From assembly GCA_964454015.1 (NCBI GenBank), contig CAYVQF010000007.1, forward strand, positions 62,001 through 126,000: a DNA stretch of 64,000 nucleotides, read 5' to 3'. The stretch is from CAYVQF01 sp964454015. Its GTDB lineage: Bacteria > Myxococcota_A > Bradymonadia > UBA4248. The position numbers were made by a program, and so were the translations under genes. Under the pieces are notes generated by a model. The model saw only the letters and a list, made by a program, of their open reading frames with translations. It was not told where the DNA came from and searched no databases. Of the stretch, positions 42,299 through 50,447 are shown piece by piece (within the stretch, counting starts at the first letter, position 1; each line of letters begins with the position of its first letter).

Positions 42299-44149
42299 AT
42301 GAGAATCGTCTGTGAGGACTGCGGGGCGAAGTATGTTGTCCCGGACGACAAGATCCACAAGAAGGTGGTGCGCCTCGACTGTCAAAAATGCGGTGCGACC
42401 ATCACAGCGCGTCGTGATGAGGAGCCCGCCCCTCCCGCCACTGGAGATCTGCGCGCTCGCTTGGGGTTGAGCGAAGAACGCAGTGTGCCGCCACCGCGTC
42501 CCTTGGAGCCTACCGATTGGTACTACTCCTGTGACGGGCAGAGTTTTGGTCCCTTTGCCCACGCCATGTTGCTTGCGCGTTTTTCCAGCGGCGAGCTTGG
42601 CAGCGAGTGCTATGTGTGGCACCGCTCCTTGGGAGCTTGGCAACCAGCGCACTCGACGCCGCCTTTCGAGGAGGTGATCGCCGCGCGCGAGGAGGGTGGC
42701 GCGCAGGAGACCTTGATGCCAGGGGTGCTCTCGGCCGCGGTGGCTGCGGCCGACGCCAGCGGCGCGCAGCCGAAGGCGGCTCGGGCCCCTGCGGCGCACT
42801 TGCATGGATTGCGGGCGCGACTCGACGCCCTCGATGAAGATGGCGCGCAGCGAGACAGCACGACGGATGCCGCCGATAGCGCCGATGATGCCGATGATGC
42901 CGATGATGCCGAGAGCGCCGACCTGGACACCCTGATCGATCCACGCGAGCTGGCGGGCCCCCAGGTCGGGTCGTCTGCGGGCCCCACGCCGGTTGCGGTT
43001 GCGCCCGAGCGCGGCGAAGATGCCTCCGTTGCGGCTGACGGCGACGACGAGGGCATCGACCTCGATGTGGACGGGGCGAGTCGCGTCATCGATTACGCCT
43101 CTTTGGTGGCGGCGCACCAGCAGCGCGAGCGCAAGAAAGAAGCGCTCTCCTTCGCGGCCGCTGACCCAGAGAACGCCTGGATGAGCGAGGAGCAGCATCG
43201 CTCTCATGCAGAGCTCATGGCTGCCGTGGACGAGGCGCGCGACTCCTTACCCGAGAACGCGCCCGTGGAACGCTCCATGCTGATCCACATCGACCACTTG
43301 CGGCAACAGAACCGGCGCGTGAAAATCTACGCGGCCCTCGCCGTCTTGGCGCTGCTCTGCCTCGGCGCTAGCATCGGACTGATCATGTACTTCTACGAGG
43401 CCGATATTGGGTCGCCCTCGGTGGGCGTCCGTTCGACATCACTGGCGGTGCTCAGCGGAACGGCAGTGGATGGGAGCGAGCTGGAGCGTTTGGCGCCCCT
43501 CGACGATTTTACCATCGCCGATGTCGAGCCAGAGGAAGACGTGGCGACGCCAACGCCGGGGCAGCAGCGGCCTAGCACCCGCAGCAACAGACGGGCGGGG
43601 AACGATCCCATGTCGGCTATCAAAGGGATCGACGCGAGTGCCCAATTGACGGGTTTGAACATGGACACGCCGCGCCGTGCGGGTGGCGCCGCGGAGCAGG
43701 GTACGGCGCCGGAGATCAAGACTGGCGATGGCGGTGCCCTGAGCGCTACGAGCCTCGGCTCGGGGATCAATACGCGCCGCAGCACCGTCGCCCTGGAGAC
43801 GAGCGACCTCGGCCCAGGGCTGCCGTCGCGTGCTTCGAAGTATGCCCAGGGTGAAGGGCGCAAGGTGAGCGCCAGTGAGCGCAACACCTTCGCGACGGGA
43901 CTGCAGCGGGTTTCGCGTACCGTGCAGGAGTGCCACAAGCGGCAGTTGAACGCCGGGGTGGCGATGGCGGCCAAAATCTACCTCAACTTGACGGTGGAAC
44001 CCGAAGGCAGGGTGTCTCGCTTCGCCATCGATCAATCGGTGCGCGGGACGGACTTCGAGACTTGCCTGCAATCCAAGCGGGATCGGTGGATCTTCGATCC
44101 CTTTGACGGCGCTGCAGTCGAATTGCGCCAGGGCTTCGTCCTCGAGTGA
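42299..44149 (+). CDS. GltJ/AgmX-like protein: zinc ribbon, GYF domain, membrane helix, TonB-like C-terminus
   Basis: 616 residues. Order: zinc ribbon with CEDCGAKY and CQKCGATI (residues 5-31, MJ0042 finger type); GYF_2-type domain WYYSCDGQSFGPFAHAMLLA (about 74-93) with WHRSLGAWQ; a long acidic, disordered linker with ADDADDADD repeats; one membrane helix (about 345-366, IYAALAVLALLCLGASIGLIMYF); a Ser/Thr/Gly-rich periplasmic stretch; and an AgmX/PglI C-terminal domain with VQECHKRQLNAGVAMAAKIYLNLTVEPEGRV. This is the architecture of Myxococcus GltJ/AgmX, whose cytoplasmic ribbon and GYF domains bind polarity GTPase MglA or its effectors. No other glt or mgl genes lie in the window, so a motility role is unproven. 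ATG preceded by GGAGAGGGA. Confidence 0.85.
   Translation: MRIVCEDCGAKYVVPDDKIHKKVVRLDCQKCGATITARRDEEPAPPATGDLRARLGLSEERSVPPPRPLEPTDWYYSCDGQSFGPFAHAMLLARFSSGELGSECYVWHRSLGAWQPAHSTPPFEEVIAAREEGGAQETLMPGVLSAAVAAADASGAQPKAARAPAAHLHGLRARLDALDEDGAQRDSTTDAADSADDADDADDAESADLDTLIDPRELAGPQVGSSAGPTPVAVAPERGEDASVAADGDDEGIDLDVDGASRVIDYASLVAAHQQRERKKEALSFAAADPENAWMSEEQHRSHAELMAAVDEARDSLPENAPVERSMLIHIDHLRQQNRRVKIYAALAVLALLCLGASIGLIMYFYEADIGSPSVGVRSTSLAVLSGTAVDGSELERLAPLDDFTIADVEPEEDVATPTPGQQRPSTRSNRRAGNDPMSAIKGIDASAQLTGLNMDTPRRAGGAAEQGTAPEIKTGDGGALSATSLGSGINTRRSTVALETSDLGPGLPSRASKYAQGEGRKVSASERNTFATGLQRVSRTVQECHKRQLNAGVAMAAKIYLNLTVEPEGRVSRFAIDQSVRGTDFETCLQSKRDRWIFDPFDGAAVELRQGFVLE
42884..42910 (+). repeat. 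Three tandem 9-base repeats in the GltJ-like gene
   Basis: Three exact copies of GATGATGCC encode Asp-Asp-Ala. They form part of the acidic linker; flanking near-copies (GATAGCGCC, GAGAGCGCC) suggest expansion by slippage. Confidence 0.85.
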
Positions 44150-44246
44150 TCCGTGATGAATGAAGTGCGTGTGTCGACGTCATTGAGCTTGGCTCGGCCT
44201 ACCCTTGGTTGGGTCGGGGCCCCACCACGAGAGGAGGAGAAGAACC

Positions 44247-44813
44247 ATGTATGGGCGACAGGGCATTCGAGGCTTGGCGATATTGGCGGTGTTGCTCTTG
44301 GCTGCGCCGGCCATGGCGAGCATGGATGAAAAAATCACCATTGAATTCGTTGGCTTTGGCGCCAACCCCGACTTCTATGCCATCGCCCAGAGCGACGCCT
44401 TGGCTGGAAAGGTCCTCATTGTCTACCAGGTCGGCGTACCGACGCCGATCGCGTCCATGCCTCTCCAAGGGACGACGCTGAAAAAGGCCCTCGCCTCGCC
44501 CACCATCGCGCCCTATGCCATCGGCGATAAGGGAGTCAGTGGCGCGACGTCGCCAGCGGGCTTTACCCTCGTGGGGCAGGGTACGGGGGCGGTCTTTCAT
44601 GTCGCCATCACCAACGGGACGGACTCGGTGACCCTGGGCTACATCCCGGTGTTTACGGACCCCACGGGCTTGCTCTTCGCTGCGGTGTCGATCAAGGCCG
44701 TCTTCTGGACCGCCGACAGCAGCAGGGTGGTGCTGATTTTGAACCAGAAGCTCGGCGGCGAGTGGCCGATGGATACGGACGTGGCGGCAGCCTACGCGTT
44801 GAAGGCCGGCTGA
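44247..44813 (+). CDS. Exported protein of unknown function
   Basis: 188 residues. Signal peptide to about residue 25 (LAILAVLLLAAPAMA-SM), with GAGGAGGAG upstream of the ATG at 44247. The mature domain is beta-rich (KITIEFVGFGANPDFYAIAQ, FHVAITNGTDSVTLGYIP, VVLILNQKLGGEWPMDTDV), without cysteines or catalytic motifs. It resembles a single-domain periplasmic binding or sensory protein, but I cannot place it in a family. It lies 97 bases after the GltJ-like gene on the same strand. Confidence 0.65.
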   Translation: MYGRQGIRGLAILAVLLLAAPAMASMDEKITIEFVGFGANPDFYAIAQSDALAGKVLIVYQVGVPTPIASMPLQGTTLKKALASPTIAPYAIGDKGVSGATSPAGFTLVGQGTGAVFHVAITNGTDSVTLGYIPVFTDPTGLLFAAVSIKAVFWTADSSRVVLILNQKLGGEWPMDTDVAAAYALKAG

Positions 44814-44871
44814 GTCTGTCTCGGCCGCCATGGCGTCTGTAGCGGCGCTGCCACGCGCTGCCTCTCCCCTT

Positions 44872-45273
44872 TCACCCGTCGGCGTTGCGCCGCGACAAGG
44901 CGCGGCGAATCTTGAACTCGAGCTCGTCGAGGTTGAAAGGCTTGTCGATGAAATCATCGGCACCGTAGACGGGCGCGGTGAGGTTGTTCAAGGTCGCGCC
45001 GATGCCCGTGAGGATGATGATTTTCACGTGGCGGTACTCGGCCTTGCTCTTGATGTACTTGGCGATCTCCCAGCCGTTGAGTTCAGGCATCATGACGTCA
45101 AGCAGCACGAGGTCTGGGTTCTCCACGACGATCGCTTCGAGGGCTTCCTCCCCATCTTTGGCTTCGACCAATTGGCAGTCCATGGTCTCGAGGTGTAGCC
45201 GCAACATCCGGCGCATCTCGGGGTCGTCGTCAGCGATGAGTATTTTGGGGATGAATTTTTCGGCTTCGGCCAT
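44872..45273 (-). CDS. Single-domain response regulator (receiver only)
   Basis: 133 residues from the ATG at 45273; a GTG at 45285 is an alternative. A complete CheY-like receiver: acidic pair in ILIADDDPEM, phospho-acceptor Asp in LVLLDVMMPELNGW, Thr in IIILTGIG, and Lys in DFIDKPFNLDELE. There is no output domain, so it would act by protein contact. The only histidine kinase in this window, at 8417, is far away and not a demonstrated partner. Confidence 0.92.
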   Translation of the reverse strand: MAEAEKFIPKILIADDDPEMRRMLRLHLETMDCQLVEAKDGEEALEAIVVENPDLVLLDVMMPELNGWEIAKYIKSKAEYRHVKIIILTGIGATLNNLTAPVYGADDFIDKPFNLDELEFKIRRALSRRNADG

Positions 45274-45427
45274 GGCGGTAAACACTTCGTGAGGGCGAAC
45301 CTTGAACCCCTGGGAGCCAGAAGAGCCCCTTTGGGTGGGCCGTGGACCTACGTGGTCCCTAGCAACTAGGCTAAGGTAAAAGGTGTGCGAAGTCTACCGC
45401 GCGCATCTGCAGGGTCGGCGCGTCGGC

Positions 45428-46765
45428 TCAGGGCGAAAGCGTATGGATGCTCAGGCGCGAGTCGGACCAGTTGGTCGTGGTCAACAAAAAAAGGCGACGG
45501 CCGTCGGCGGTGATGGCGCGGGTCTGGCCGCTGAGATCTTCGTCGCGATTGGCCCAAAGCACGCGCTTGGCGGCCGTGTCCACGGCATACCAGCGCTCGG
45601 CGTAGGTCATGTCGTTGCGGGTGTGAAGGAGCAGCAAGCCACCGCTCTGTAGGGTAGCGTCGATGTAGTCCATGGTGGGCAGGACGGTGGTCCACTCCTG
45701 CTGTTGCTCACCCTGAACGGTGACGAAGTGGAGGCGCAAGACTTTGCGCAGAAGGATACCGTCGACGCTGGGTTCTTGCAGCACGACGACGTTGCCGGGC
45801 ATGAAGAGTCGTGGCGCGTAATAGGCCGAGGAGTAGTAGTCGTTGTTCTGTAGGGAGAAGGTGCGCTCGATGATGGGCGCTTTGGCGGCAGCGGACCACA
45901 CCTCGACCTTGGATTGGGTGTAATCCGTCGAGACCCGGCCGAGGAGGTCGCTTGGACCATAGGTGGGTGAGCCATTGACGTTGAAGTGGATGGGCGCGAC
46001 GACGCCCATTTGGGCGTCATAGGTATAGGCGAGGCGAAAGAGTTCCTCGGCTGTGGCGCTCTGGTTCTCCAAGTCGAGGTGGAAAGCCGCGACTTCACCC
46101 ATGCCGCCGCTGCCGGGATCCCCCAGGAAGGTCAAGGCCTTGGCGTTGGTAGAGAGCCACGCCTCTGACACCATCGAGACCTGGGCGCTCAGGTTCCAGC
46201 GCTGGCGTTCTTGCCCAGTGGCCAAATCATAGGATTTGAGCAAGGCTGGATGCTCGATCAGAAAGAGGCTCTGCTCGGTGGCGCCGACGAATCGCGCCGA
46301 CGCCATCTGGGTGTCGATGGTCCAGCGCACGGCACCGTCCTTGGGGGAGAGGCCCATGAAGACATAGTCGGCGCGATAGATGACGAGGTTGGGGGCGGCG
46401 ATGATGTCGTTGGCGTAGATCGCAGCGCCGCCCGAGGGGAGCTGAAACTCACTCTGCCAGCGCACGCTGCCGCTCTTGGGGTCCAGGGCGAGGAGGGTGC
46501 GTTTGGAGGTCGACATCAGGGCCGTGTCAACGGACTGGCCGAGGAGGAAGAGGGTGCCGTCGAGCACGCACATGGAGACCCAGGTTTCACCCTCTGGAAG
46601 TGGCACTTCCAATTTGTTGCCACCTCCGCTCAGAGCGAGCGCTTCGCGGCGTTGGGTGTGGGGTCCACAGGCGAGACAGGCCCAGGCCAGAACCAAGCCG
46701 AGCAAGGTGCAGGTGAGATTGCGGAGCGCTACTCCGCTGTTCTTCGTCGAGGGCGCGGTCATCAT
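45428..46765 (-). CDS. Beta-propeller (PQQ-like) lipoprotein
   Basis: 445 residues. Signal with CLACGPHT: Cys at lipobox -3 is unusual but the +1 Cys and preceding core are clear. The mature part has PQQ-enzyme-like repeats without the quinone site: LLALDPKSGSVRW, GLSPKDGAVRWTID, LKSYDLATGQERQRW, WYAVDTAAKRVLWANR. It is probably a seven- or eight-bladed propeller, like BamB-type proteins, that binds proteins in the envelope. The ATG at 46765 has TTGGAGGATGACCG before it. Downstream, on the same strand, lies the receiver gene. Confidence 0.8.
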   Translation of the reverse strand: MMTAPSTKNSGVALRNLTCTLLGLVLAWACLACGPHTQRREALALSGGGNKLEVPLPEGETWVSMCVLDGTLFLLGQSVDTALMSTSKRTLLALDPKSGSVRWQSEFQLPSGGAAIYANDIIAAPNLVIYRADYVFMGLSPKDGAVRWTIDTQMASARFVGATEQSLFLIEHPALLKSYDLATGQERQRWNLSAQVSMVSEAWLSTNAKALTFLGDPGSGGMGEVAAFHLDLENQSATAEELFRLAYTYDAQMGVVAPIHFNVNGSPTYGPSDLLGRVSTDYTQSKVEVWSAAAKAPIIERTFSLQNNDYYSSAYYAPRLFMPGNVVVLQEPSVDGILLRKVLRLHFVTVQGEQQQEWTTVLPTMDYIDATLQSGGLLLLHTRNDMTYAERWYAVDTAAKRVLWANRDEDLSGQTRAITADGRRLFLLTTTNWSDSRLSIHTLSP

Positions 46766-46859
46766 CGGTCATCCTCCAAGTGCAACCCGCTGACAAGCTA
46801 GCCTAGGGGGGCATGACCTCGCAACGTTGCCCCGCTGGGTGGCGGCGTTTTCGCCGCCC

Positions 46860-47765
46860 TCAGCGCCGCAAGGGCGCGAGCTCGAGCTGAGCCGCCAGGT
46901 GCTGCGGGTGTTCGGCCAACACGGCTTCCAGGGCAGAGCGGGCGTCGTCGTCACGGCCCAAGGCTCGCAGGACGCGCGCTCGAAGCACCAGGTCGTCCGG
47001 TTCTGCCGGTGTGGCTGGTGGGTGGGCGTCGAGGATGGCGAGGGCAGCGGCGGCTTCGCCGCGATCCCACCAGAGGTGCGCCGCTTCGGTGGGGGTGATT
47101 TCGTTACGGAGGAGCATCCCTTCGACGAGAGGTTGGCGCTGCCGGAAGGCAATGACCGCCAGGTCCGAGCCGAGAACGTCGCTGCGAATCTGCAGCATCC
47201 TGGCGCCCACTTCGTGCATGGTTGCCTCGACCCCTTGATGGGTGTGGTAAACAAGAGGGTCATTGGGTGCGAAGGCGTGCGTGAGGGAGTGGCGGCCTCT
47301 GCGGTGGGGCAGGATGAGGATCAGCGCCCCCCGGGTGCGCTCCCAAAGGGCGGCGATACTGCGGCGCAGGTTGGCTTCGTAGTTGGGGATGCGCAGTGAG
47401 AAAGTGCCGCAGGCCACGACCAAGTCCGCCTCGGGGAGGTTGAGGTCGCCGCTGTGGATCTCGGGTAGGCCGACGGTGAGGTGGGTGAAGGCCTCATCAG
47501 GATGACGCTGGCGGGCGCGGGCGATCATGGTGGGGAGGGCGTCGACGCCGAGATAGCGGCCGGCAAAACCGCGGGCGCGGAAGAAGGCGACGAGGTCGCC
47601 CAGGCCGCAGCCCACATCGAGAACGCTGCTCACGCTGTCAAGGGCCAAGACTTCGGCACAGAGGGCGAAGCGCACCTTTTGATCCAAGGGGCCGCGCCAC
47701 CCAACTTGTCGGGCCGGGCACGGCGAGGCTGCGGCTTCGGCGTAGTAAGCGTGGAGGGGGTTCAA
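46860..47765 (-). CDS. SAM-dependent methyltransferase with C-terminal TPR
   Basis: 301 residues. Class I methyltransferase domain with motif I VLDVGCGLGDLVAFF (about 48-62), acidic loop in YLGVDALPTMI, and post-motif DLVVACGTFSLR. After about residue 210 comes a helical tail with a TPR-like pair (LVLRARVLRALGRDDDARSA). The target is unknown; a C-terminal TPR suggests a protein partner. The ATG overlaps the Nif3-like gene stop by 4 bases, so it is translationally coupled to it. Domain call is secure, substrate not. Confidence 0.85.
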   Translation of the reverse strand: MNPLHAYYAEAAASPCPARQVGWRGPLDQKVRFALCAEVLALDSVSSVLDVGCGLGDLVAFFRARGFAGRYLGVDALPTMIARARQRHPDEAFTHLTVGLPEIHSGDLNLPEADLVVACGTFSLRIPNYEANLRRSIAALWERTRGALILILPHRRGRHSLTHAFAPNDPLVYHTHQGVEATMHEVGARMLQIRSDVLGSDLAVIAFRQRQPLVEGMLLRNEITPTEAAHLWWDRGEAAAALAILDAHPPATPAEPDDLVLRARVLRALGRDDDARSALEAVLAEHPQHLAAQLELAPLRR

Positions 47766-48517
47766 ACGGGGTTGTCAGCGTCAAAAAAGCGCGTCGTCAG
47801 ATGGAAACGCTCTTGGATGTGGGTGGCCAGGGCTTTGATGCCAAAGCGTTCGGTGGCGTGGTGGCCGGCGGCAAAGAAGTGCAGCTTGGCTTCTCGAGCG
47901 ATGGCGAGGGCCGTCTCGGAGGCTTCACCGGTGATGAAGGCGTCCAGTCCCAGGTGGGCCGCTTCGGCGACGAGCTGGCCGGCGCCACCGCTACACAGGC
48001 CGATGCGTTTGATCCGTTGGGGCCCTTCGAGGAAGGCGATGAGTTGGGGTTGGCACAGTTGGGCGAGGTCATCGCGCAATTTTTGTGGATCGAGGGGACT
48101 CGGTGCCGCGGCGATGATCCCGAAGCTGAGGCGGGCTTCTCTGGGGAGCGTCTCTTGGACCTGGAGGCCTAAGGCATGGGCGAGGACGGCATTGTTGCCA
48201 ACCTCTGGGTGGGCGTCCAGCGGCAGATGGTAGGCGCCGAGGTTGAGATCGGCCTCGAGGAGACGCTTGATGCGCGTGCGGTGGAAGCCGCGCAGGGAAC
48301 GGGGCTCTTTGCTCCAGAAGAAGCCGTGGTGGACGATGAGGGCGTCGGCTTGCCAGGCAATGGCCTCCTCGATGGAGCGCAGGTTGGCGCTGACGGCGAC
48401 GGCGACGCGTTTGATCTGCTCGCGCCCTTCTACTTGGAGGCCATTCTCGGTGTAGTCGTTGAAGGTGGCGCTGGCGAGGTAGGTGTCGAGGTAGGCAAAG
48501 AGGTCATCGCGGTGCAT
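47762..48517 (-). CDS. Nif3-like metal-binding protein (NGG1-interacting factor 3 family)
   Basis: 251 residues, the short form without the insert domain. Metal-binding His residues are in LIVHHGFFW (about 62-70) and in the C-terminal AAGHHATERFGIKAL; FITGEASETALAI supplies the Glu region. Start ATG 48517 opens MHRDDLFAYLDTYL, the normal N-terminus, and lies 10 bases after the end of the phosphatase gene. Members bind two metals; E. coli YbgI is the best-known homologue, with its physiological role still unsettled. It is overlapped by the methyltransferase gene downstream. Confidence 0.9.
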   Translation of the reverse strand: MHRDDLFAYLDTYLASATFNDYTENGLQVEGREQIKRVAVAVSANLRSIEEAIAWQADALIVHHGFFWSKEPRSLRGFHRTRIKRLLEADLNLGAYHLPLDAHPEVGNNAVLAHALGLQVQETLPREARLSFGIIAAAPSPLDPQKLRDDLAQLCQPQLIAFLEGPQRIKRIGLCSGGAGQLVAEAAHLGLDAFITGEASETALAIAREAKLHFFAAGHHATERFGIKALATHIQERFHLTTRFFDADNPV

Positions 48518-48527
48518 GGTGACACGC

Positions 48528-49748
48528 TCAGTAGATAGAGGAGAGGCGCCCAGAGAGTTCGCGGACGCGTTTGGCGGCCCCTTCGAGGAAGACCCAGAGG
48601 AGCTTGTTGGCGAGCACCGGATCTTGTTGATTGAGGCGGAGGAAGTCTTCTTTGTTGATGCGCAGGAGGGTGACCTCATCGTGGGCGAAGGCCGATGCGG
48701 AGCGGGGGCTGTCGTCGATGAGGGAGAGCTCGCCGATGTGTCCTCCTGGCCCGACGACGGTGAGGGGCACGCCCTTGAGAGAGATGATGACCTCTCCTTC
48801 TGCTACGACGTAGAGGCAATTGCCTGGGCTGCCTTCATGGAGGATGCACTGGCCGGCTTTGTATTGCTCTTCGAAGACGATGCGCAGCACTCGAGCCAGC
48901 TCCTGGTCGTTGAGGAGGCGGAAGAGCTCGATATCGGCGAAGAGCGCCAGTCGCGCCGTGAAATCGATGGAGCGGGTTTCTGAGTCGAGGCTCTCGTCGA
49001 TGGAGATGACCACGGCTGAGGCGTTGTCGGGTGCGCCGCGCTCGAGGGCGCTCTCGACCAGCTTATCGACGAGCTTCTCCGGGCCGTCGTAATGGGCAAA
49101 GCTCAGCATCTCGAGCGGTTTGACCAGGTCACTGACCCCGTCGGAGCACAAGATGTAGATGTCGTTGGGCAGCAAGTCGACGAAGAGGGTGTCCGTCTGC
49201 ACCGTGGGCTCGGCGCCGACGGAGCGACTGATGATGTGTTTGTAAGGGAACTTGTCGTAATCATCGGGCTTGAGCTTGCCCGCATTGACCAGGCGCTGAA
49301 AGAACGAGTGGTCCTCGGTGAGCTGATAAATCTTGTCGCGCCGCACCAAGTAGATCCGCGAGTCGCCGACGTGGCCGATGAAGCCGCTGGCGTCGAGGAT
49401 GGTGAGCATGACCGCCGTCGTCGCCATACCCGACATGCTGGGTTCTTGTTGGGCCTCGTGGTAGATGGCGGCACAGCTCTGATCGAAGATGCGGGAGATT
49501 TGCTGCAGGATCTGGGCGCGCAGCTCCCGGTCTTGGGTTGAGCGATAGTCCGAGAACGTGTCCACCAGGCGTCGACCCTCTTCGGCGATGAAGGTCGCTG
49601 CGATGCTGCTGGCGCGTTGTCCGCCGGCTTTACCGCCGCAACCGTCACAGACGGCGAAGACACCGCGATCCGGAACCATCACGACGCTGTCCTCGTTGCG
49701 CTTGCGGACGCAACCGACGTCGCTTCTCTGCCAACTACGATAGCGCAT
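48528..49748 (-). CDS. PP2C protein phosphatase fused to cyclic-nucleotide-binding domain
   Basis: 406 residues. N-terminal PP2C domain (about 1-250): SDVGCVRKRNEDS, VCDGCGGKAGG (the usual DGMGG with Cys for Met), GHVGDSRIYLVR, LCSDGVSDL and PDNASAVVI, supplying the metal-binding Asp residues. C-terminal cNMP-binding domain (about 275-395): ILHEGSPGNCLYVVAEGEV, GPGGHIGELSLIDDSPRSASAFA, with the Glu and Arg of the phosphate-binding cassette. So the enzyme is likely an allosteric Ser/Thr phosphatase tuned by cAMP or cGMP. No cognate Ser/Thr kinase lies in the window. It heads an apparent operon with the Nif3 and methyltransferase genes. Confidence 0.92.
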   Translation of the reverse strand: MRYRSWQRSDVGCVRKRNEDSVVMVPDRGVFAVCDGCGGKAGGQRASSIAATFIAEEGRRLVDTFSDYRSTQDRELRAQILQQISRIFDQSCAAIYHEAQQEPSMSGMATTAVMLTILDASGFIGHVGDSRIYLVRRDKIYQLTEDHSFFQRLVNAGKLKPDDYDKFPYKHIISRSVGAEPTVQTDTLFVDLLPNDIYILCSDGVSDLVKPLEMLSFAHYDGPEKLVDKLVESALERGAPDNASAVVISIDESLDSETRSIDFTARLALFADIELFRLLNDQELARVLRIVFEEQYKAGQCILHEGSPGNCLYVVAEGEVIISLKGVPLTVVGPGGHIGELSLIDDSPRSASAFAHDEVTLLRINKEDFLRLNQQDPVLANKLLWVFLEGAAKRVRELSGRLSSIY

Positions 49749-49837
49749 GGTCGATTGCCTCCCTCTGAGTCAACCACCTCGAGCCGATGGCACCCGCCGC
49801 GCCGCAGGCGGGTGGGCTCGGAAGGTGGCCGTACAGT

Positions 49838-50347
49838 TCACGAAAACGCTAGTTTTTCAACCAGCTTCTCGAAGGTTGGGTAGAGGGCGTCGCGCTCTTC
49901 TGCGCGAAAATAGCCGATGACAAAAAAAGCGGCACCACCTTGAACGAAGGAAAAAACGCTGACTCGCAGGTTGATGCCATCGGCACTGAAAGCGTACTCC
50001 GTCAGGGTGCCGTTGTAGGCGCCGAGTTGACTCTCTTTGGGCCCTGCAAAGAGTACGAAATCCGAGTTGCTCAGTTGTTGGTGGAAGGTGTCGAAGAGGA
50101 CCGAGGCGACCTCGGGGCTTTCCAAGGCGGTGCCAAGCACTTCGATCTGGCTCTCGGTGTCAGTGTGGACATAGGCGACGAGAGATTTCTCGTTGCCTGC
50201 CATGCGCGACTCGTTCCAGCCGGCGGGCGGGTGTATGGTCACACCAAGGCTCTCAACGACCACCGGCGCGGCGTTCTGAGCGGTGGCTGCACCGGGGAGC
50301 AGAAACAGAGACGCAAGCAAAAGGAAAACAAGGGCACAGCGCTGCAT
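49838..50347 (-). CDS. Exported protein of unknown function (DcrB/PsbP-like fold possible)
   Basis: 169 residues with a signal peptide cleaved near ATA-QN (about 23). The mature part has the pattern GVTIHPPAGWNESR, then alternating strands and helices (VASVLFDTFHQQLSNSDF, GTLTEYAFSADGINLRVSVF, GGAAFFVIGYF), like small periplasmic proteins of the DcrB/PsbP type. No cysteine or catalytic residue stands out. Convergent with no gene; it is separated from plsB by 100 bases. Confidence 0.6.
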   Translation of the reverse strand: MQRCALVFLLLASLFLLPGAATAQNAAPVVVESLGVTIHPPAGWNESRMAGNEKSLVAYVHTDTESQIEVLGTALESPEVASVLFDTFHQQLSNSDFVLFAGPKESQLGAYNGTLTEYAFSADGINLRVSVFSFVQGGAAFFVIGYFRAEERDALYPTFEKLVEKLAFS

Positions 50348-50447
50348 GGATCATCCTCCTTCTGGGGCAGTGACTCCCCAGCACATCAAGGGAATACCAT
50401 CGAAATGTCCGTGTCGCAAGACACCCCAGTGTCGGTGGCGTCCCTTC

